The notes under the pieces: generated by a model | Databases searched by the model: none | What the model was told of the DNA's origin: nothing | The model's input: only the letters and a program-made list of their open reading frames with translations | NCBI GenBank assembly: GCA_035517115.1 | Contig: DATIZL010000171.1 | Coordinates: forward strand, 1 to 44,048 | DNA length: 44,048 bases | Source of the DNA: Hyphomicrobium_A sp035517115 | GTDB taxonomy: Bacteria; Pseudomonadota; Alphaproteobacteria; Rhizobiales; Hyphomicrobiaceae | Reading direction: 5' to 3' | Program-made: the position numbers and the translations under genes | Shown here: positions 39,239 through 44,048 of the stretch, piece by piece | How the letters are laid out: every line of letters starts with the position of its first letter | Position numbering within the stretch: the first letter of the stretch is position 1

Positions 39239-39389
39239 AATCAGACGCCGAATCATCCAACGCTCTGATGGGGTGCACGTCCGCTTGAGGAGGGCGGCCC
39301 CGCACGGGGGCTCGGGCGACGTCACCACTCTCGTCGTCCGGGCCTTCGGCATCGGAGCCGCCCGGCACGTCAACCGCAGGACAGGCAGA

Positions 39390-39698
39390 ATGCCTACTCT
39401 GCCCTTCGCCGAATACTACGTCGACCAGGCCCCCGAGGCCCGCGGTGTCTACTGCCTGTTCGACAATGGCGTGCTCATCAATGTCGGTCACGCGGCGGGC
39501 GCCGGCATTTCCATAAGAAGCTGCCTCCGCAGTCATCTCATGGGGCTCGAAGGGCCCTGCACGCAAAAGGCCACGCATTTCACTTGGAAGGTCACCGCCT
39601 GTCCGTCCACGACGGAAGAAGAGCTGCTGAAGGCACATGAAACCCGCTTCGGGCAGCTGCCCCGCTGCAATGCGCGGCGCTGTTCCATGCGCACCTGA
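39390..39698 (+). CDS. GIY-YIG-like protein with degenerate YIG motif
   Basis: A 102-residue protein. GVYCLFDNGVLINVG aligns with the GIY...YIG core of the small endonuclease domain; the second motif reads NVG, so the YIG Tyr is lost. ISIRSCLRSH holds the conserved Arg, TTEEELLKAHE a possible catalytic Glu, and LPRCN the usual Asn. CTQKATHFTWKV is typical of this stand-alone group. Nuclease activity is doubtful given the missing Tyr. ATG at 39390 is the likely start; a longer frame from 39219 begins in a region with repeats and looks non-coding. Confidence 0.75.
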   Translation: MPTLPFAEYYVDQAPEARGVYCLFDNGVLINVGHAAGAGISIRSCLRSHLMGLEGPCTQKATHFTWKVTACPSTTEEELLKAHETRFGQLPRCNARRCSMRT

Positions 39699-39857
39699 CC
39701 TCGCCATCGGCGTACTCCCCGCTCAGAAAATCAGTTGGAACAAGCCGGTGCTCGCGCCTACCCTCTGGACCTGCAAGCCAACACGGCCGATTAAGGTTCA
39801 CGTAAGCTGCGGCTGCCCGACTGGCTCATCTGATATTTTCGATTGGGGGAACGGGTC

Positions 39858-40358
39858 ATGCATACTCCTGCCAGCGCGCCTAAGTTGAAGCCGATGACGC
39901 TGCACGAATTCCGGCAACGTCGCCGACCGCTTCGCAATATCAACGTCGAGATGCGAGAGAAGCGCTCGCGGTTGGATCGATTGGCGCTGTGGATCACCAG
40001 TCACGTCGGCACAATGGGATTTTTTCTTGTTATCTTCACCTGGACGGTCGCGTGGCTTAGCTGGAATCTCCTGGCCCCAGACCGATATAAGTTTGATCCA
40101 CCCATGGGCTTCATATTCTGGCTTTTTCTCTCGAACCTCATTCAGATTCTGCTGATGCCGCTCATCATGGTGGGCCAGAACCTGTTGGGCCAGCACGCCG
40201 AGGCTCGTGCGGAGCATGACTTGGAGATCAACATCAAGGCGGAGCAGGAGATCGAGGTCATCCTGCACCACCTCGAGCACCAGAACGAGATTTTGATCAC
40301 CATGCTCACCAAGCTCGGTGTCGACGTGCGCGACCTGCTGGAGAGCGTGGCGCGATGA
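39858..40358 (+). CDS. DUF1003 family membrane protein
   Basis: A 166-residue inner-membrane protein with two helices (about 50-70 and 83-106). The DUF1003 hallmarks are present: a soluble N-terminus with RLDRLALWITSHVGTMGFF, then WTVAWLSWNLLAP, FDPPMGFIFWLFLSNLIQILLMPLIMVGQN, and a coiled-coil tail (RAEHDLEINIKAEQEIEVILHHLEHQNE). Function unknown. GGGGGAA lies 7 bases before the ATG at 39858. Confidence 0.9.
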   Translation: MHTPASAPKLKPMTLHEFRQRRRPLRNINVEMREKRSRLDRLALWITSHVGTMGFFLVIFTWTVAWLSWNLLAPDRYKFDPPMGFIFWLFLSNLIQILLMPLIMVGQNLLGQHAEARAEHDLEINIKAEQEIEVILHHLEHQNEILITMLTKLGVDVRDLLESVAR

Positions 40359-40428
40359 GGCCCGTTTCAAGAGATAGCTTCGCGTAGGCGGCGGGAAATA
40401 TCCGCCCCGATAGAGTTCGGAGCCCGAA

Positions 40429-40731
40429 ATGAGGGAAGCGGCCCGCCGCCAGGGTCACTTTGCGCCGATCATCGTGTGCGCATGCTGCGCGAGCGGATGC
40501 TCTTTGTGGCCCTGGCAAAGCGTGTCTCCGGCCGCTGTCCCCGATGCCCAGTACGTCACCATGAGCTGCGAAGAGCTGCGGGGTGAGAACGACCGGCTGC
40601 TGCAAGAAGCGGTGGATCTGCGGCCGCGGTTGACCCCCGGCCAAAGCGAGGAGCAGCGCAAGAGGGATCTGGCCCTCATCAGCGGCGAGATGGATGCGTT
40701 GAACCGGGTTCGCTCGGCGAAGAAGTGCTAG
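40429..40731 (+). CDS. Possible lipoprotein with coiled-coil region
   Basis: A 100-residue protein. PIIVCACCASGCSLW near residues 13-26 resembles a lipobox (ASGC), preceded by a short basic stretch, so it may be a lipoprotein. The second half is charged and helical (CEELRGENDRLLQEAVDLRPRLTPGQSEEQRKRDLALI). GGAG lies 7 bases before the ATG. No family recognised. Confidence 0.65.
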   Translation: MREAARRQGHFAPIIVCACCASGCSLWPWQSVSPAAVPDAQYVTMSCEELRGENDRLLQEAVDLRPRLTPGQSEEQRKRDLALISGEMDALNRVRSAKKC

Positions 40732-40821
40732 TGAGCCTCGCGCAAAGCGAGCGCCAGCGCGTCAGGTCCGCGTAAGCATGCGAGCGTATCCGTCAGGTCT
40801 CCTACCGTTTGGTCCTAACTG

Positions 40822-40856
40822 CCCGGCCGTCTATCGCGACGGCCGGGATTTTCTTT
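40822..40856 (+). terminator. Strong rho-independent terminator, plus strand
   Basis: CCCGGCCGTC (40822-40831) and GACGGCCGGG (40838-40847) form a perfect 10-bp stem with a 6-base loop, followed by ATTTTCTTT. It lies 90 bases after the stop of the lipoprotein-like gene. On the minus strand there is no T-run, so it acts in one direction. Confidence 0.88.
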
Positions 40857-40892
40857 GGGCAATGCGATCACCCGCACCGCTGTTCGCTGGGG

Positions 40893-41774
40893 TCACTCGA
40901 ACTCATACCCGAACATCAGGCGCAGGAGAGCCGGCTCGCTGGCCCTGCTCAGCCCCACGGCCGCCCCCAGCTGAGCATGGAGACCGTTGTTGAGCTCGCC
41001 TCTCAAGTTGAGCTCCGCATACTCCTGCGTCACGTTAGGATTGAGCGTGAGCCCCAGCGCGCTGTCGCCGAGCCCGCCGAAGAGCTCCGCCCCCAATTTG
41101 ACCTCCTTCAAGCACCAATCGTCGGCGCGCCGCGGCACGGTGCCCTCGCCCGAACCTTTGGCCCCTTCGAACAGCGCGTAGTTGAGCCCCGCCGCGTACC
41201 CGAACTCCCAGTCGCCCGTGCTCAGGTTGACGTCGTTGATCCAGTTGAAGGCAACGTCGAACCTGTCGCTGAAATCGTGGCCGAGGATCAATCGGCTTTC
41301 GAGCTCGGAGCCGGACTCCGACTCGGGCGCGTCTGTCCGTCCTACGACCTCGAGCAGATAGCGGTGATCGGGGCGCAGGTCGGCGTACTCGAGGTAGATC
41401 ACGGGATTGAGAAAAGTGCTGTAGGGGGACAGGCGATAGCGGCTCTCGAGCCGCCAGCCGCCGAAGCCGTAGTCGTCGCCTGCGATCTTGTCTCCCTCGA
41501 AGTAGACTGCGGCCATCCACTGATCGGTAATCGCGCGCTCCATCTCGAGGAGCTGGGCCGCGTAGGAGGGGTCTCCGGGGGCGCCGCGGGAGAAGTCGCT
41601 CCACAGATTTATCTCGGTGGTGCCCTTCGCCTCGGTGTGATGATCGTAAAGGACGAAATTCGCCTCGTTGCCCGCCTGCGCCTGTTGCTCAGACCAGCAA
41701 ATACCGGCGAGCGCAGCGAGCGTCAGGCGGGAGAGCGGATTTCTTGCGACCATCGGCAAGCCCATTCGAAGCAC
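40893..41774 (-). CDS. Outer-membrane beta-barrel-like protein following the RND pump
   Basis: A 293-residue exported protein with a signal peptide (LSRLTLAALAGICWSEQQAQA). Repeated amphipathic strands typical of a beta-barrel follow (WMAAVYFEGDKI, GFGGWRLESRYRLSPYS, LNPVIYLEYADLRP, FGYAAGLNYALFEGA). It ends in LLRLMFGYEFE, an aromatic C-terminus as in outer-membrane proteins. It lacks the features of a TolC-type channel, so it is not the pump's exit duct. It lies 48 bp after the RND gene on the same strand and is probably co-transcribed. Start uncertain among 41774, 41765 and 41753. Confidence 0.78.
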   Translation of the reverse strand: MLRMGLPMVARNPLSRLTLAALAGICWSEQQAQAGNEANFVLYDHHTEAKGTTEINLWSDFSRGAPGDPSYAAQLLEMERAITDQWMAAVYFEGDKIAGDDYGFGGWRLESRYRLSPYSTFLNPVIYLEYADLRPDHRYLLEVVGRTDAPESESGSELESRLILGHDFSDRFDVAFNWINDVNLSTGDWEFGYAAGLNYALFEGAKGSGEGTVPRRADDWCLKEVKLGAELFGGLGDSALGLTLNPNVTQEYAELNLRGELNNGLHAQLGAAVGLSRASEPALLRLMFGYEFE

Positions 41775-41822
41775 TCTACGCGCGAGACCTACGCTGTCGC
41801 GAACGGCCCGGCAATCGGTTGG

Positions 41823-44048
41823 TCAAGACGTCCCCGTTTCGTGGATCAGTTGGGCACTCGTGGACGGCACTCTGACGAAGATGCGCGCAAGGGTCGGGAT
41901 CATGAGCAGGCTGCAGATCGGTGAGAGCAGCATCCCGCTGACGACGACTACGGCCAATGGCTGCTGCACCTGTGTTCCGATCCCGCTCGAAAGGGCCGCC
42001 GGAACGAGGCCAAGACAGGCCGACAAGGCGGTCATGAAGACCTGGCGCATGCGGGTGCTCCCTGCCGCCAGCACGGCATCCTGCGCACCTTGCCCCTTCT
42101 CGATGTTTCGGCGGATGTTGGACATGAGCAGGATGCCATCCATCGTCGATACGCCGAACAGAGAGATAAATCCTATCGCTGCCGAGACGCTCAAGTTGAG
42201 GCCAGAGATCCAGAGCCCGAGAATGCCGCCGGCGACCGCGAACGGAATGCCAGCGAGCGCCAGCAAGCTGTCGCGAATGGAATTGAAGAGGGCATAGAGC
42301 AGCATGAATATGAGCAAGAGGCTCAGGGGCACGATGACGGTAAGGCGCGCCTTGGCCTCCTGCAGCGCACCGAACTCCCCGCCCCATTCGAGCCGGTAGC
42401 CGCGGGGAAGCGGAACATTGCGCGCGACCTGCACCTGCGCATCCGCAACCGTCGACCCGAGATCGCGCCCGCGCACGCTGTATTTCAGCGGATAGTAGCG
42501 CTGGCTGTTCTCACGATAGATGTAAGCAGCGCCGGCCTCCAGCTTGACCTCGCCGAGATCGCTCAACGGAATATACGCGGTCGGTTGCGATGGATCGTTG
42601 TTCGGCAAGGCGATGGGAATCGAGCGGATGGCGTCGACGCTTTCGCGATACTCGGGCGCCAAGCGAATTGTGAGCGGGAAATTCCAGTCGTTCTCGTAAA
42701 CGCGTGTGACTTCGTGGCCGCCGATCGCAGCCTCCACGACCGTGTTGATGTCGCCGACCGAGAAGCCGTAGCGCGCAGCCTTGGCGCGATCGATGCGCAC
42801 GAGCAGGTTCGGCTGCCCGAGCAGGCTGAACCCGCCCGGATCCTTGACGCCCGGCACGGTCGCGATCTCGGACTTTACCGCCTTCGACAGGCGCTCGAGC
42901 TGGGCCAGGTCGCTGCCGAAGATCTTGACCGCGTTCTCGCCTTTGACGCCGGACAGCGCCTCCTCGATGTTGTCCTCGATGTACTGCGAGAAGTTGAAGT
43001 CGACGCCGACGAACTCGCGATTGAGTTGCTCGTTCATCTGGCTGATGAGCTTCTCCTTGGTCAGCCCGCGCGGCCATTCTTCGAACGGCTTCAGCACGAC
43101 GAGGTACTCGGCGACGAAGGAGCCGTCGGGATCAGTGGCGTCCTCGCTGCGGCCCTGCTCGGAGACGACCGTGCGCACGGGGGCATAGCTCAACAGGATC
43201 TTGCGCATGCGTGCCACGGAGTCGACGCCCGCGGGCAGCGTGATCGTTGGTGGCAACAGCGCACGCACCCACATGTTGCCCTCTTCGAGCTTGGGCAGGA
43301 ACTCGGTCCCGAGCCGCGACGCGATCATTCCGCACACGACCAAGAACGCGAGACCGGAGAGCGCGGCAAGCTTGGCATGGCCCACAGCGAGGCGGAGCAG
43401 GCGCGTGTAGATGCGCCGTATCAGCCGCACGAGGAACGTCTCAACCTCGGCCACGCGATCGGGAAGGATGAGCGACGACAGCACCGGGGTGACCGTGAAC
43501 GTTGCGATGACGGCGCCGAGCAGCGCGTAGGCGTAGGTGCGTGACATGGGGCCGAAAATCTGCCCCTCGACTCCTTGCATGGTGAAGAGCGGCAGGAACG
43601 CCGCAATGGTGATGACGACCGAGAAGAGAATGGCGCGGTCGACCTCGACCGCGCCGGCGAGCACGGTGTTGAGCTTCGGTGTCAGACGGCTGTCGAGCAT
43701 GGCCGAGGACTGATTTGGATGCGCCAGCTGCCGGAAGATGCTCTCGATCATGATCACCGTGGCATCGACGATGATGCCGAGATCGATTGCGCCGACCGAG
43801 AGCAGATTGGCGGATTCCCCGCGCACCACGGTGACAATCACTGCCAGAAACAGCGCCACGGGCACGGTCGCGGAAACGATGATCGCGCAGCGTAGGTTTC
43901 CGAGAAACACATACTGAATGAGAAAGATCAGCGCGATGCCGAACAGCAGGTTGTGCATCACGGTGCGGACCGTGATGGCGACGAGCTCGCCGCGGTCATA
44001 GAAGGGGACCACCTTGACACCGGGTGGCAGGCTGCCGTCGGAGTTGAG
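41823..44048 (-). CDS. CzcA/CusA-type heavy-metal RND efflux pump (5' end outside window)
   Basis: The C-terminal 741 residues of an inner-membrane RND transporter; the N-terminus lies beyond the right edge. The first visible residues read LPPGVKVVPFYDR, a family block near residue 320 of full-length pumps. The proton-relay helix is IDLGIIVDATVIMIES, with Asp, Asp and Glu at the spacing of CzcA (D-x5-D-x6-E). Periplasmic docking/porter domains and the last helices (LNLSVSAAIGFISLFGVSTMDGILLMSNI) are complete. Such pumps expel divalent (CzcA) or monovalent (CusA) metal ions with an adaptor and an outer channel, expected to the right. The metal cannot be assigned by eye; the retention of both Asp residues leans to divalent ions. 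Confidence 0.93.
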   Translation of the reverse strand, partial: LNSDGSLPPGVKVVPFYDRGELVAITVRTVMHNLLFGIALIFLIQYVFLGNLRCAIIVSATVPVALFLAVIVTVVRGESANLLSVGAIDLGIIVDATVIMIESIFRQLAHPNQSSAMLDSRLTPKLNTVLAGAVEVDRAILFSVVITIAAFLPLFTMQGVEGQIFGPMSRTYAYALLGAVIATFTVTPVLSSLILPDRVAEVETFLVRLIRRIYTRLLRLAVGHAKLAALSGLAFLVVCGMIASRLGTEFLPKLEEGNMWVRALLPPTITLPAGVDSVARMRKILLSYAPVRTVVSEQGRSEDATDPDGSFVAEYLVVLKPFEEWPRGLTKEKLISQMNEQLNREFVGVDFNFSQYIEDNIEEALSGVKGENAVKIFGSDLAQLERLSKAVKSEIATVPGVKDPGGFSLLGQPNLLVRIDRAKAARYGFSVGDINTVVEAAIGGHEVTRVYENDWNFPLTIRLAPEYRESVDAIRSIPIALPNNDPSQPTAYIPLSDLGEVKLEAGAAYIYRENSQRYYPLKYSVRGRDLGSTVADAQVQVARNVPLPRGYRLEWGGEFGALQEAKARLTVIVPLSLLLIFMLLYALFNSIRDSLLALAGIPFAVAGGILGLWISGLNLSVSAAIGFISLFGVSTMDGILLMSNIRRNIEKGQGAQDAVLAAGSTRMRQVFMTALSACLGLVPAALSSGIGTQVQQPLAVVVVSGMLLSPICSLLMIPTLARIFVRVPSTSAQLIHETGTS

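Noticed and set aside
39108..39707. Minus-strand frame of 199 codons opposite the GIY-YIG gene
   Set aside because: Composition is typical of antisense reading, and the plus strand shows the conserved GVY, CTQKATHFTW and LPRCN blocks.
42090..43544. Plus-strand frame of 484 codons
   Set aside because: Antisense to the RND pump, whose motifs are unmistakable.
1..44048. tRNA, rRNA, CRISPR arrays, insertion sequences, prophage or integrative element
   Set aside because: No T-loop consensus, no repeat-spacer pattern, no transposase or integrase motif and no long terminal repeats were seen on either strand; short or degenerate ones could have been missed by eye.

Overview
The window looks like chromosomal DNA of an aerobic to microaerobic alphaproteobacterium, most likely of the Hyphomicrobiales. 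The reasons are very high GC at third codon positions, an alphaproteobacterial-type aa3 oxidase subunit IV, an FnrN/FnrL-type regulator, a P1B-5 metal ATPase with a hemerythrin tail like rhizobial Nia, and RkpG/RkpH-like lipid enzymes. I see no tRNA, rRNA, CRISPR array, transposase, integrase or phage gene. The gene content reads as ordinary core and accessory chromosome. Family names come from reading the protein sequences; no database search was possible.

Left part (1-6200): two overlapping neutral zinc metallopeptidases (one cut by the window edge), malonyl-CoA decarboxylase, a frameshifted ABM-type monooxygenase and a small papain-like-fold protein. Next comes a CueR-type regulator facing an operon (DUF5676-like membrane protein, SRPBCC protein, DUF2933 protein with a His-rich tail). 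A perfect MerR-type promoter with a 19-bp spacer controls this operon. An LprI-like periplasmic protein follows.

6200-20800: the P1B-5 ATPase-hemerythrin fusion, an Ala/Pro/Glu-rich small protein, and the EF-P gene divergent from its lysyl-transferase EpmA. An EpmB-like lysine 2,3-aminomutase lies 8 kb further on, so the whole beta-lysylation set for EF-P is in the window. Between them are an AraC regulator, a PAS-PAS-GGDEF diguanylate cyclase, a pirin, an SDR with a Rieske-FAD reductase, a small oxidase subunit IV and an outer-membrane beta-barrel protein.

20800-27900: a molybdopterin oxidoreductase, an isolated ctaD (cytochrome oxidase subunit I) that appears translationally coupled to an unannotated Cys-rich small ORF, and a divergent fnr-hemN operon. 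A perfect FNR box sits between ctaD and fnr, which makes this a compact oxygen-response locus.

27900-44048: a divergent SDR / alpha-oxoamine synthase pair resembling RkpH/RkpG, an APC amino-acid permease, and many small membrane or exported proteins of unknown function. After these come a GNAT (CelD-like) / FAD-oxidoreductase pair, a TPR protein, a degenerate GIY-YIG protein and a DUF1003 protein. The window ends inside a CzcA/CusA-type heavy-metal RND pump followed by an outer-membrane protein gene. The most promising little-described items are the CueR-controlled DUF5676-SRPBCC-DUF2933 operon that lacks a copper ATPase as first gene, the Cys-rich ORF coupled to ctaD, and a candidate switching RNA structure near 38,610-38,667.
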